NCBI GenBank assembly: GCA_024516035.1
Contig: CM044962.1
Span: 2,541,027-2,605,026 of the forward strand
Length of the DNA: 64,000 nt
Reading direction: 5' to 3'
DNA from: Bactericera cockerelli
Lineage: Eukaryota; Arthropoda; Insecta; Hemiptera; Triozidae
Below are positions 10,500 to 21,057 of the stretch, piece by piece (position 1 is the stretch's first letter; each line of letters begins with the position of its first letter). The translations under genes and the position numbers were made by a program. The notes beneath the pieces were generated by a model. That model did not search any database. It saw only the letters and a list, made by a program, of their open reading frames with translations, and had not been told where the DNA came from.

Positions 10500-10645
10500 A
10501 TCATTTTTGTGTTTATTACTTTCGTGATGTCACAACTACTCAAACTCGCTTTTGAAATGTACGCTGAAACCGGGACTTGAAACACCGACCTCCAGGTTAC
10601 AAGTCCGCCGCCTTATCGATCAAGCTACTGAGGTTGGTAACAATA
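10500..10645 (-). repeat. SINE family D, minus copy
   Basis: Reverse complement of a tRNA-like head (CTCAGTAGCTTGATCGATAA, GGCGGCGGACTTGTAACCTGG, GGTTCAAGTCCCGGTTT) plus body to GTGATTAACACAA-type end. Other copies: 11873-12010, 17695-17830 (minus), 24995-25115, 40925-41065 (minus), 47945-48093 (minus), 51545-51700, 54795-54945 (minus). Confidence 0.8.
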
Positions 10646-10828
10646 ACTACTTATTTCATCCCTCCAGCATGTTACATAGAATGACTAGTAACTTGTACCA
10701 TTTAAAAAAACTCTTGGGCGGTGTCAAAGTATATTTAGATGGTACCTATTTTATATCCAAACAAGCCATTTATTTTTAGGTCTAAATCTTGATATCATGG
10801 TATGTATTTGCAAATATCATTATTGAGT

Positions 10829-11300
10829 CAGGGTCGATGGCAGATTGAATGTACCATTGTTCTGTTACTGAAGTTAAGCACCGTCCATCGAGGTGTAGAC
10901 CTGAATGGCTGACCATTTAAATTCGAATGCTCGTGATGATGGCTATTTTTTTTTAAAGATGAGTTTCACAGCTTTTTTTACTTCGTAGCTATGAAACAGG
11001 AGCTAACTACATAGACGCTTGTGGTGTGTGTTGTAGCTTGCCCATCCCGTAGTATGCCTCCCCTCTGATGGGCAAGAAGTGACACAATACTTCCCATTTA
11101 GGTGCTGGGTCAACACGACCGCACCGGAAGGTATCCCTTACAAACAACTATTCCCCAGTCCACTCAGTTTGGGTGAGGTTAATTTGAGAGTAGCAGGTTT
11201 TTGAGTTTCCTGCGAATTGAGAATAACCCCCCGCGCCGCGTCTTCATATGACCATGCAGTTGAAGGCGACGTTAAACCCAAATTAAAAAAAAAAAAAAAT
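10829..11300 (+). repeat. 5S-type SINE split by a minus-strand SINE family A
   Basis: 10829-10945 gives the 5S-like head (GTTACTGAAGTTAAGCACCGTCCATCGAGG, CCTGAATGGCTGACCATT). At 10956-11155 a reversed SINE-A 3' part interrupts it, and the 5S-type body resumes at about 11156 (CAGTTTGGGTGAGGTTAA, GTTTTTGAGTTTCCTGCGAATT) ending in poly(A) at 11286-11299. Order of insertion: 5S-type first, SINE-A second. Confidence 0.7.
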
Positions 11301-11872
11301 GTTGGAATAATCTCTTGATCTCTGTTAAATTGTCCTGAGGCAATTATTAGTCAAATGACTTATCTAGCAGTTGAACTTACCTGAAAAATATCAATTTATT
11401 AGTGTTTATTTGACTTGTGTTTCTAACAAATGAACATGACAAACGTAGCCAATTAGTGATTTCACATCATGACTAAGCTTATCATATTGTTGTGTGTTAG
11501 GATGACTGGGTTCGTAGATAGCTGTGAAAAAAGAGATAGAAAACGCTAGCGAATATCTTTTCTATAAATTTCTATCGCGTTTATAGTTTCTACCGTTTAT
11601 AGTATGGAACCACCAAAATTGATTTTCAAATTCCCCATTGCATTAGCTATGATTCAATACAACGAAAAAAAAAGAAAAGCCACCATTATTTCTGTAGAAT
11701 TTAATATCTACCACAAAACCCCTTTGTCAGTTATTGCATGCCAAAATGGTTTTCAATTTGGTGTGTGTAGAACTGTAGACAGTACTTGAAAAAAAAAAAA
11801 AAAAAAATATCGCACAAATAAATATTTTCACTTTATTAATTCACAAAGGTAATCTTGATATTAAATCCTGTA

Positions 11873-12010
11873 ACCGACCTCAGTAGCATGATCGATAAGG
11901 CGGCGGACTTGTAACCTGGAGGTCGGTGGTTCAAGTCCCGGTTTTAGCGTAGATTTAGTAGAGCGAGTTTGAGTAGTTGTGATATCACGAAATTGATTAA
12001 CACAAATATG
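11873..12010 (+). repeat. SINE family D
   Basis: Clean head CGACCTCAGTAGCATGATCG ... GGTTCAAGTCCCGG and the body ending GATATCACGAAATTGATTAAC. Confidence 0.8.
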
Positions 12011-12054
12011 ATATTAAATTCTGTTGCATAATTCGGCCCTTAATAACAACACTC

Positions 12055-12260
12055 TTTAGTGGTAGATAACCACCAGGCGAGGTTAATGCTCAAACCATTT
12101 TCTACCACCTAACCCTCTAGAGTCTTATTATTATGTGGTCACAAACTTAAATTAATGAGGAAAACTTCATGCACTGGGTGGGATTCGAACCAACGGATCC
12201 CTACGCTACCTGGATTACCAAACTAACGCGTTAACCACTTGACTAGCAAGCCCTTAGTGT
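12055..12260 (-). repeat. SINE family C, minus copy
   Basis: Reverse complement of the family C SINE: AACCACCAGGCGAGGTTAA, ATTATTATGTGGTCACAAAC and tRNA-like head ACTGGGTGGGATTCGAACCAACGGATC ... GCGTTAACCACTTGAC. Confidence 0.8.
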
Positions 12261-12381
12261 AGTACAAAATTCGGGGTTTGATGATCCTAACAGTACATAA
12301 TTATGTACATAATAGTACATAATTATGGTAGGTGGTACAAAATTCTAGCTTCAATGTCGGGTGCTATCTTCACGCACCTCC

Positions 12382-15300
12382 TTAGTGTCGTTCAAGAATA
12401 CCGGCCCTGATTCTCAACAGGTTGAACACGGAATATCCCGTCTTGAGAATGGACACCATGGTTCCGAATGTGAAAGGCATCAGTCCCGCCACTGCCAGGT
12501 ACTTGATGCTCTGGTTCATCTGGATAATGAAAGGGAGGATCTTGCGGGTTTTTCGCGAGCACTTGTACCAGTGGCTATTCATCAGTCCTTGCTTGAAGGA
12601 TACGTTACAGGTGCCGAGAACTTCGCCCAGGATGTAAACAGCGGCCACGTAAAGTGTGAACAGGAGTACCTTGACTGTGAGCACGCCTTTGTCCAACAGA
12701 GAGAGCAGGTCCGGGATGAAGAAGGCGTACATGAACATGCACAGCTCTGCGAGGTACAGAATATTCATCATCGTGTAGTTGTATTTCATGTGGTTGTCGA
12801 TCTGTAAAAAATAAATTATTTAAAAAATTAACTATTTAATTATTTTTTATTTTAAAAATTTAACCATGTATTTAATTTTTTTTTTTTTCAATGTAATAAT
12901 GTATTTATTGTATTTATTAACTCCCTTGTACTGTGTTAACAATTTATTAATTGATGCACATTAAATAAAATTAATTAAAAAAAAGATGAGAAGAATGTCA
13001 GAGCGCACGAATAGCTCAGTGGTTAAGCACTCGCTTCCCATGCGGAAGGTGCCGGGTTCGAACCCCCGCGCCGACAAAAATTTGTATTGAAAATTTGGTT
13101 ACAGTTGTTTGTAAGGGATACCTTCCGGTGTGCTCGTGCTGACCCAGCACCTAAGTGGGAAGTGTTGTGTCACTTCTCGCCCATCAGAGGAGAGGCACAT
13201 TACGGGATGGACAGGCTACAACACAGACCACAAGCGTCTACAGTTTCTTGGCTATGAAATAAAAAAGGCTATGAAACACCCATTTTTTTCTTTAAAAAAA
13301 AAAAAAAAAAAAAAACTATTTTACTTCAAGTCTACTATATGATTTTTTGTGTTAAACGTCGCTTTCAACTGATTGATCTTACTGGTCATATTTTATATCA
13401 CAACGGGGGTGTTATCCCCCATTCGCAGGAACCTCACAACCTGCTACCCACAAAAACCTTACCCAGCCGGGGTTGGGCCGAAATGCTAGTATCACGAAGT
13501 TTTCATCTCGCTGAACGCTGCTTCACTTCGGTAAAGTATTATTATTATTACCTTCTCTCTGATTTTCCTCAAGTCTTGTTCAAACTGAACTATCTTCTTC
13601 ACATAAGAATATTCGTACTCGGCATACAGAACATTTCTAGCACGTCTTCCAAGCTGGTTGTTGCTAGAAAAGTTCGCCTCCACATATTCTCCTCTTGCAA
13701 TATCCGTGTAGAAAACCCTCACTCCAAGTTTCGTGTGCTCACTTCCCAACGCCAAGGCATACTTGTTCAGAACATTATACAGGACTTTGAAGTCGTGAGG
13801 TATGAGCAGGAAGTTGGTTATGTTGATGACTCCCAACATGAACCCGAAAACAGCACACACGACTTCGTTCATGTACAGCGGAATGTAATATCTTGGATCG
13901 GAGGTGTCCACCAGTGGGATGTAGAGAGGAAAAGGCAGCACGTTCGAGTATTTCAACCTGTAGATTCTTTGAATGTTCAGAAAGTAGGATTCGGGTTTTG
14001 GTAGCAAAGGAAATAGAAACACGATAACTGAAAGAGATTGAGATAAATTAGCGATCGATTAGCTCAGTGGTTAAATACTCGCTTGCCATGCCCCAATGTC
14101 CAAAAAAGTTCCATGTTCAAACACCCCACGCTGACAGACAATTGTAGTCTAAATTTGGTTACAGTTGTTTGTAAGGGATACCTTCAGGTCCGCTCGTGTT
14201 GACCCAGCATCGGCACCTAAATAAGAAGTATTGTGTCACTTCTCGCCCATCAGAGGGGAGACATACTACGGGATGGGCAGGCTACAACATAGACCACAAG
14301 CGTCTACAGTTGTTCCTCTTTCAATACTACAAAAAACGATATTTTCTATACCTTACAGTTTATCATCATAGGGTGACGTCATCGTGAATGATGGTAGCCA
14401 GGCAGTGGAGGAATGACTCAGCACTTCTACCACTGTCTTTACAAGGAGGCTAATAATTGACAAGGGCCCCCAGAACCAAGCCAATGCTGGTCTACTTTAT
14501 AGTTCTCCAATTCTCCAGCTAGACTGCTGGTCTACTCCCTGTTTATAGTCCCCCAGCCAGAATGCTGGTCTACTCCCTGTTTATAGTCCCCCAGCCAGAC
14601 TGCTGGTCTACTCCCTGTTTATAGTTCCCCAGCCAGACTATTACAGGTTATAGAAAGTAAAAAAAAAAACTGTAAAAAAACTATTCTTTAAAATAAATAA
14701 AAACTTACCAATAGTGATGATTAAGGGCACAAGCAATAAAACTGACATCAGGAACTCGCGTCTACCATGGGCAAGAATAACGTCAACTTTCCGGTGACAC
14801 CTCCACGTGACTCCGAAGAAATCATTGATGAGAACCACATTCTTCTGGTTGAACTTGAAATGAAACGCTTGAATGACAAGATAGGTGAAGGGGACCACCT
14901 CGAATAATAAAATAAATAAATAAATTAATGTGTTTCTTTGTGTTATTATATCACAATTTCTAATGGGTAGCGCAGAATTATAGGGCTTTTCCATATCTTT
15001 TCAATATCCTAATAATATATCATTTTTTGCCTATAATTCCGCCACTGGTCGCTGCTCACATTAAAGCAGCTACTCATTTTTCCTCACAAGGTATGAGTGG
15101 ACCCCGCGAACACCCAAGAACAGAGCACAAAAAATCCTGCCCCGCTGGGGATCGAACCCAGGCCGCCGTGCATGCAATGCCTAGCGCGCTAACTTTTTTT
15201 TTTTTTAAAGCTTTATTAGGAGGACAAAGTCCAGGTAACACTATATAATTAAGAAAAGAAAAAAACAAAAAAAAAACAAACAAATGACAAAATAAATAAG

Positions 15301-15650
15301 TATAAAAAAGAAAATAACAATAATGTCCTACCTGAAGGGCGGGGTTATTGCCTGTGGCAATCTCTTCCACCCAACCCTTAACTCACCTCGAACAATCTGG
15401 AGCAGCACTCGGCGATGTCCGTGACGGAGTATTTGAGGCAGGCAGTCAGCCAACTGCATATGTTGACGAAGAGGAAGACGGTCACCAGTTTCGAGTAGAC
15501 GGCATGGAGCCTATTCTTCCACGGGTCTCTGTAGAAGCCGGGCAGGCTGATGATGCCCAGGATGTGAGAAACGCGAACAGCAATGCCGACACAATGATCG
15601 TTGCGCAAATATTTGTGTTGTATCTTTCGGGAAATTTCATTCAATTTCAT
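12382..15650 (-). CDS. odorant receptor (insect 7tm_6 family)
   Basis: Four minus-strand exons: 15387-15650, 14709-14898, 13552-14027, 12382-12801; donors GTGAGT, GTAAGT and GTAATA, acceptors ending TTCGAG, TTTCAG and TTACAG; all phases agree and give 449 residues, the usual length for the family. These receptors are membrane cation-channel subunits with an intracellular N-terminus that pair with Orco in olfactory neurons. Seen here: a basic N-terminus leading to S-L-P-G, hydrophobic segments at I-I-T-I-V-I-V-F-L-F-P-L-L, V-V-C-A-V-F-G-F-M-L-G, and V-L-L-F-T-L-Y-V-A-A, then the conserved C-terminal block (L-G-E-V-L, S-H-W-Y-K-C, K-T-R-K-I-L, F-G-T-M-V-S-I-L-K-T-G-Y-S-V-F-N-L-L-R). The start chosen is the only Met opening exon 1. 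Exon 1 lies between two repeats that come within 2 bp of the ATG and a few bp of its donor. Intact, so probably functional; ligand unknown. Confidence 0.9.
13001..13314 (+). repeat. tRNA-derived SINE family A, full copy
   Basis: Head GAGCGCACGAATAGCTCAGTGG with B box GGTTCGAACCCC, body GTTACAGTTGTTTGTAAGGG, ACCCAGCACC, CGCCCATCAGAGG, ACGGGATGGACAGGC, tail GCTATGAAA plus poly(A). Lies in OR intron 3. Other copies: 14051-14340, 33612-33915, 39400-39665, 50668-50969 (minus), 27604-27701 (split by piggyBac), 26325-26425 (head only). Confidence 0.85.
13360..13535 (-). repeat. 5S-type SINE, partial, minus copy
   Basis: Reverse of the 5S-type SINE body and part of the head: AACGTCGCTTTCAACTG, 'CATTCGCAGGAACCTCACAACCTGCTACCC', 'GGGGTTGGGCC', and 'ATCTCGCTGAACGCTGCTTCACTTCGGT'. 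It ends about 15 bp from the donor of OR exon 3. Confidence 0.7.
14051..14340 (+). repeat. SINE family A, diverged copy
   Basis: Same order of words as the copy at 13001, with a corrupted B box. It starts about 25 bp upstream (plus strand) of the OR exon 3 acceptor. Confidence 0.8.
14357..14640 (+). repeat. repeat family K with ~42-bp minisatellite tail
   Basis: Opens ATCATAGGGTGACGTCATCGTGAA, then CAGTGGAGGAATGACTCAGC and CTTTACAAGGAGGCTAATAA; ends in four units of roughly 42 bp built on CCAGCCAGACTGCTGGTCTA and CTCCCTGTTTATAGT. The copy at 43405-43715 has five such units, the one at 23425-23580 about one. Confidence 0.8.
14925..15190 (-). repeat. SINE family G, minus copy
   Basis: Reverse of a tRNA-like head (GTTAGCGCGCTAGGCATTGCA, GGTTCGATCCCCAGC) and body with GAGTAGCTGCTTTAATGT and GGCGGAATTATAGG. 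Copies: 60655-60945 (minus), 38655-38795 (minus, partial), 62345-62580 (plus). In OR intron 1. Confidence 0.75.
15191..15380 (-). repeat. LINE 3' tail, family L, abutting the OR exon 1 donor
   Basis: Reading the minus strand: GGGTTGGGTGGAAGAGATTG, a CC...GG stem around AATAACCCCGCCCTTCAGG, then AT-rich DNA to AATAAAGC and poly(A). It reaches 15378-15380, immediately beside the donor GTGAGT (15381-15386) of OR exon 1. Confidence 0.7.
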
Positions 15651-15651
15651 G

Positions 15652-15830
15652 TTTTACTGTCGAGAAATTTCAGATACTAGAAATCGCGGAAGTATTGTGT
15701 TCGTTTTTGTAAAAATATATATATTTTCTTGCTCCGATTTCAATTTTTTTTTTTTTAATTTGGTAATACAAGATAATGTTGTTCTGGACACGGAACAAAA
15801 TCCGTTTTTGCTTCTATTATTATTATAAAA
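15652..15830 (+). repeat. family R end fragment, abutting the OR start codon
   Basis: GTTTTACTGTCGAGAAATTTC ... GGAAGTATTGTGTTCGTTTTTG ... TTGCTCCGATTTCAATTTTT is the left end of family R (compare 16567, 34774). It starts 1-2 bp beyond the OR ATG (15648-15650). The following AATTTGGTAATACAAGATAATG is repeated at 16670. Confidence 0.75.
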
Positions 15831-15993
15831 CCTGGTTGCAGGGTTTTAGCTGAAACACCATACAGTTAACACTGCGACCTAGTAAGATCTATTGTGACCA
15901 GGGAGAAAATCTCTCATCCTATTTCCCAGTTCTGTGCCTATGACGGCCCATCTGGGCTTAGTTGGGAGTGGTTTTCCAATGCTGAACACCCTA

Positions 15994-16560
15994 AGTCCAG
16001 AAACCTGTTCCCTTCATGAGAAGTGTCAGTCTCTGGATGAGGTGTTCTTGGTTGTGGAGATCTTCGAGATTACTGGATTCGAAAATCCTAAATCTCCTGT
16101 TATCCAGCGCCTCACATTCGAAGAGAATGTGTGTTGCTGTTTCTTCTTCCAGACCACATAGCCTACAATCGATTGGTTCTCCTCGGGAGAGTGCTAATCT
16201 GTGTAAGTGTTTCCTAAGTGGTCCGTGGCCAGTGAGTAGGCTCACTATTAATCTTAGTTTATTTCTGTTTAGTGACAGAGATTCCTGAGTGAGTTTCTTG
16301 GAGTATCCTACTAGTGTTAGCTTGGAGTGTCGCATGCCACTGGAGTTTCTCCAAATTTTATTTGCTTCATTCATGACCCATTTCCGGGCACTAAAACGGA
16401 CCAGGCATTTGGGTATGACCAGCACCGGTTCAGGGCCAGTGAAGCTTTTTTCTGCAGCCTATCTTGCTAAGAGATCTGCAGCCTCGTTGCCTTGGAGACC
16501 ACTATGCCCTGGAATCCATTCCAATTTTATCTTGTTATGGGTGGCTATTTGCTTCTAACA
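15994..16560 (-). mobile_element. non-LTR retrotransposon fragment with RNase H end
   Basis: Minus-strand frames read W-I-P-G-H-S-G-L-Q-G-N-E-A-A-D (RNase H signature) near 16450-16520, then L-T-G-H-G-P-L-R-K-H-L and C-R-L-C-G-L-E-E-E-T-A-T-H-I-L-F-E-C, the usual ORF2 C-terminal pattern. One frame change separates the two parts near 16426. Flanked by two similar pieces of family R (15652-15830 and 16567-16725). Confidence 0.8.
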
Positions 16561-16566
16561 GAGAAT

Positions 16567-16725
16567 GTTTTATTTTACTTCCGGGAAATTTCTAATATTA
16601 GACATCGGAAGTATTGTGTTCGTTTTTGTAAAAAAGAAATACTTTTTTGCTCCGATTTCAATTTTTTTAATTTGGTAATACAAGATTATGTTGTTCTGGA
16701 CAAACGAACAAAAGGAAAAAAAAAG
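16567..16725 (+). repeat. family R end fragment
   Basis: TTTTATTTTACTTCCGGGAAATTTC, GGAAGTATTGTGTTCG, TTGCTCCGATTTCAATTT and AATTTGGTAATACAAGATTATG; nearly the same order as 15652-15830. Confidence 0.75.
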
Positions 16726-16939
16726 CCATTCGCGTTATTTGTTTTATTGATGGTATTTTGTCAAATATGTTTAAGGTTCTAAGGTTGAATATGGACTTAA
16801 TCGCTTCCGGGTCATCCCATAGGGGAGAGAAAATGGTCTACGGTATTCCTCAATGATGAGTGCATGTAATGTGTATTTAAAGATAATAATATGGTCCACA
16901 CTGACTGACACCACACTGACGTCTTTTTTTTTTTTTTTT

Positions 16940-17645
16940 ACGAATCTTCGTAAATAAAAAACACTGCCAATTATGGACACAATACTTCCTCGTGCCAATG
17001 CTAAACACGTGCCAATTTTGAGATTTTTATAGAAAATTACTTGTATCTCCAAAACGGCTCAACCGATTTTCTTCAAATTTGTTTTATATGGTAGTATATT
17101 GTTTTTTCTACATTCTAAGTTCCACAAAAAAATCTTTATCGGCAAGTCGTGGTCCTTATTTTTTTACTTTTTTGTCCAAAATTTCGGATCTTCTTAAATA
17201 TCAGAGTCAAATTATAATTAATTTAAAAAAAATATAAATAACCTATGTAAAACAATAATTTGCATACTCTTACAAAATTTCATGGAAATCGGGTGTACCG
17301 TTCACGAGATATAAGCGTTTAAGTAAAAAGTTAGTGGTCAGGCGCATGGTCTCTTTCACCCAGAACCGCTGGTATGAATTCGATGAATTTAAAATGAGAC
17401 CATTTACAGAATGTCTCCTAGATGTGTGCAAAATTTCATCAAAATCGGTCGAGTAGTTTCCGAGATTTGCGCGTTACAAGGAATCGTTTTAACAGACCGA
17501 CAGACCGACACAAAACCAAATTTACTCAGTAGGTTATGAAACGTCCAGAAATATGAAAAAAATTTAAATCGGAGCAAAAAAATATTTTTTTTTTACTAAA
17601 ACGAACACAATACTTCCGATTTCTAATCTTAGAAATTTCTCGGAA
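16940..17645 (-). repeat. family R, ~700-bp copy
   Basis: Reverse complement of 34774-35480 along its full length, ending in TTCTCGGAAGTAAAA at 17637-17650. No open frame. Recurrent inner words include GAAATTTTGCACACATC, ACGAGATATAAGCG and GGTTCTGGGTGAAAGAGACC. Superfamily not determined. Confidence 0.75.
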
Positions 17646-17694
17646 GTAAAACTGTGTCTACTTTTCGATAATTTTGATTTTTTGAAATTATCAT

Positions 17695-17830
17695 ATTAGT
17701 GTTAATCACTTTTGTGATATCACAACTACTCCAACTCGCTTTACTAAGTCTACGCTGAAACCGGGACGTGAACCACCGACCTGCAGGTTGCAAGTCCGCC
17801 GCCTTATCGATCAAGCTACTGACGTCGACT
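17695..17830 (-). repeat. SINE family D, minus copy
   Basis: Reverse of the family D head and body (ATCACAACTACTCCAACTCGC, GACTTGCAACCTGCAGG). Confidence 0.8.
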
Positions 17831-18270
17831 AATAATATAATTATTATTGATTGATTTTTTGTTGTTGTTTAACGGTTCTTTAACTTCTACACTCATGGAC
17901 ACGGAAAAGTAAAGAAAAAGTAAAAATTGCGAACCTACTTGAAACAAGATTTTATTACTCGTAATTTAAAGAAATGTCACAAAAGATCTATCTGAGGTCG
18001 CAGTGACAAGGAGCTTTCGTAGCCGACAGCCCTACCTATTTAAAGAAAGGGATTAAGGAAAAAAAAAAGATTATTAGAATTCTGGGAATTTTACTGATTG
18101 GGTTATTATACGTATATTGTGTAGATGTAAAAAATAATGTAACACTGATTAAACTATGTGTTTATGTTTGTAGGTATTATTTGTACAGGATGTTCCCGTA
18201 GAAATAAAATATATATATTTATATATAAAACCTATATCAGTTTATTTATATTAAAAAAATTGTAGGTATA
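17831..18270. other. intergenic, no gene seen
   Basis: AT-rich DNA without coding or repeat signal that I can name. Confidence 0.4.
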
Positions 18271-18274
18271 TTCT

Positions 18275-18475
18275 GTAACTCGGTGGTAAAGGCGGTGGTC
18301 TGGTAATCCATAGGTCGCGGGTTCAAAACCCAGCCGGGACATGACATGTTATCCTCCCATTCGGGATTTTTACCACATAATAATACGTCTTGAGCTTACT
18401 GCTGGAATAAAGGGACTTAAAAAAGTTTAAATCGGGCAGTTTATATAAGGCGATATTATTATTATTATATTTTAA
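18275..18475 (+). repeat. SINE family B
   Basis: GTAACTCGGTGGTAAAGGCGG, GGTCGCGGGTTCAAAACCC and full body to GCGATATTATTATTATTAT. Confidence 0.8.
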
Positions 18476-18479
18476 GGGT

Positions 18480-18965
18480 TGGTTCAGCACCTTATAAACC
18501 ATCATATAAAATTTCAAAACAAGTTGAACTGAGGAAATTTGCTTCGGTAAAGAGATTGCCACAGGTTTTTTATGACAAGGGTTTTTTATATTCACTTCAG
18601 CAATCTAGTTGTTGTTGTAACCAGCTTGGCTACAGCTGGAGGGGGAGTGATGGTCTCCAGCCAAACTTAAGTGGTAAAGTTGGCTCCTTCTGAACCACAT
18701 ATTTTTACACAAATATGATAACCTAAACTTAGTTATGGATAAAGTAAAGACAATAATGAATGAGGATACTTTCTCTATTTTTTTATGAACACACCGTATT
18801 ATTTTTGTTCTTAATATATTCAAAATTCTGCTTTTATTATAGGGAAAAAGAACAACACACTTAATACACACAGTCATGCATATTTTATTAAAATGAATTA
18901 CCGATAGTGAATAAAACAAATTATATTTACCTACCACACGTCTAGTTTATGTAAATAATTTAAAA
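18480..18965. other. intergenic, no gene seen
   Basis: A minus-strand frame at 18605-18937 is AT-driven and lacks support. The word GAGATTGCCACAGG near 18560 is a short scrap of the LINE tail family L. Confidence 0.35.
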
Positions 18966-18969
18966 GTAC

Positions 18970-19150
18970 CTGATTCCCTGAAGTAATTTGTACCCTCCAT
19001 TCGCTGGAAATCGTACCAGCTACCCATATCAAGCTCACCCAGCCTGGGAAAGGCCCGAAATGCCAGTCTCACGTGTTTGGAGGGAACAGAATTTTCTTCG
19101 AAAAGTCTGCTCCAACCGGGGATCGAACTCGGGATCTCTGGACTACTTAT
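18970..19150 (-). repeat. SINE family E, minus copy
   Basis: Reverse of the family E SINE: CCCTCCATTCGCTGGAAATC, CCCAGCCTGGGAAAGGCC, GAGGGAACAGAATTTTCTTC and B box GGGGATCGAACTCGGGATC. Followed by a 14-bp poly(A)-like run at 19154. Confidence 0.75.
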
Positions 19151-19464
19151 ACAAAAAAAAAAAAAAATATACACTTGAGAGAAATAAATTCGGGACAGGA
19201 CATTTCACCGTTTCAATTGGCCCTGGTCAATTTGTGTGGCATGAAGTTGATTAAGTATGCAATGTATGCATATATTTGAAAAGCTTGTACTCATACCTTT
19301 CAGAAAATATACAATGTGTCCGGGTTATGTACTATGCAACAATGATAATGGCCCCTTTCCAGAAACACCTCATTAGTACTTGAATTTTGTTAGATAAAGA
19401 ACAAGAGTGTATATAATTTTAAAAAACTACTAGCTCAGTCCCGGCACTCGGTCACCGCAAGCAC

Positions 19465-19780
19465 CTAATCTCCTTCCTGCGTGGCGAGCTCATACACCTT
19501 CCTGCAACCGTTCACGAACCACTTGTAGCCTTCAGGACACTTCCTGCTGGACGCATTCACAGGCACGACGATGAGTCGTCCTGGTGTGGACTTGGCCATC
19601 ACGCTCCCCCGTAGTAGTACATGTGCGCGCGCATGTGTCTCGGCTGGACGAACCTTTCGACGTCCTGGAGCTGGCTCTCAGTTTCGATGACGTCATAGTC
19701 GACCTCGCATGACGTCACGACGATGAGACAGCCAATGAGAAGACAGCGTGTGAGCGAAGGGATGATGTAACCTCGGTGTC
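19465..19780 (-). pseudogene. small secreted Cys-motif peptide, terminal exon, frameshifted
   Basis: The minus strand has an acceptor TTACTAAC...ACATTACAG ending at 19781, then an open frame with a hydrophobic leader (C-L-L-I-G-C-L-I-V-V) and acidic stretch to M-Y-Y-Y-G-G. There the frame ends in TGA, but shifting by one base continues as M-A-K-S-T-P-G-R-L-I-V-V-P-V and then C-P-E-G-Y-K-W-F-V-N-G-C-R-K-V-Y-E, ending at TAG 19465-19467. The C-P-x-G-Y...G-x-C-R pattern near the C-terminus is one I associate with small secreted insect peptides of unknown role. The ATG-bearing upstream exon was not found. Either a recent pseudogene or an assembly indel; if the latter, a peptide of about 105 residues. 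Confidence 0.5.
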
Positions 19781-20354
19781 CTGTAATGTGTATACAGGGA
19801 TGTTAGTAATGCATCAAGTTATGAGTAGTTATAAACTGGTTGGAGTTCCACAAGAGAAGCACAAATTATCACGCCGAAATCTTCTTAGATCTATTGTGAC
19901 CAGTTGATTCTATTTGGTTTACCGTCCTGATTTGAGATGGATAACCAATAACCACTCAGCTATAGAGATAGACATTTTAACGACGGGGGTTTAACGACGC
20001 TCTCAACTACATGGGAAAACTGATAAACCAGCTACTCAAATTAAGCTCGCCCAGCCTTAGTGGGGCCGGGAAACTCATCCAAGTCCTAACCTCGCTGGAC
20101 GTTGTGTAACTTCAGTGAAAGAACGAGAACTAGTGTATTAAACGTGTCATAGTGGCTGGCACGTTTTAGATCTATTGTGACTTGTGACCAATTGCTTCTA
20201 TTTGGTTTTAACGTCCTGATTTGAGATGGATAATCAGGACGGGCGTTTTACCCTCCAATCGCTGGGAATTCTACCAACTACTCACATTAAACTCACCCAG
20301 CCTGGGTAAGGCCTGGGTATGTAACAAGTTTATTTTATAAATTTAACTAGTATC

Positions 20355-20440
20355 TTTGCTCAGCGTCGTTGGCGCTTTGAATGCACCGGTTCTTGTAGGA
20401 TCACCGAAGTTAAGCAACATCCAGCTACATAGGTAAAGAC
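20355..20440 (+). repeat. 5S-type SINE head fragment
   Basis: CAGCGTCGTTGGCGCTTTGAATGCACCGGTTC, ATCACCGAAGTTAAGCAACATCCAGC, GTAAAGACTT: the 5S-like control region with mutations. Confidence 0.6.
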
Positions 20441-21057
20441 TTCGTAAAACTTATATATATAAATATATATAACTTACATATAGCTCTTATATATATATGG
20501 ACCAATACATACCCATAAAATACGGTGTCTAGTTATTGCACAAGTTGGTAACACTCTATACACTCCGAGGAGTGTAGCTTGAGTGTAGATGTTAGGCAGG
20601 TGAAAATGGTGTCCAATGGATATATGACAGCACTTGGTGGGGTTCGGACCAACGGATCTCTACGATAGAATATTCTAAGAAAAATACTAGGATAAAAGCT
20701 GTTAGATAAGGTTTTTACACAAGAAAACACGAAAATGTAAACAAAATACACAAAACACGAACTTATAGAAAAATTGAACCAATTTATGTAACTATTTTAT
20801 TTGTATCTTATAACCAATAAATGAGACTTTGCTTAAACTGTTTGCAAAATGGCACTCTTAAGTCCTAAGCCGCGGTAGTATACATAAATGAAGTACTTCT
20901 AATTTTTTTAAAAAAATATATCGGAATAAACAAAAGTAAAAAGATGATTTTGTTGGATGTGACCAAGCTTTACTTGAACCTCAACGACTCTTTGTTGGTA
21001 TAAATAAATCAATTGCTTTTATTGTACCATTATAAATAGATTTCTCATTCATATATA

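Noticed and set aside
13001..13072. tRNA-like sequence with A and B boxes (and similar heads at 11880, 38857, 54406, 61840 and elsewhere)
   Set aside because: Each is followed by a conserved non-tRNA body that recurs across the window, so these are SINE heads, not tRNA genes. None has a clean acceptor stem.
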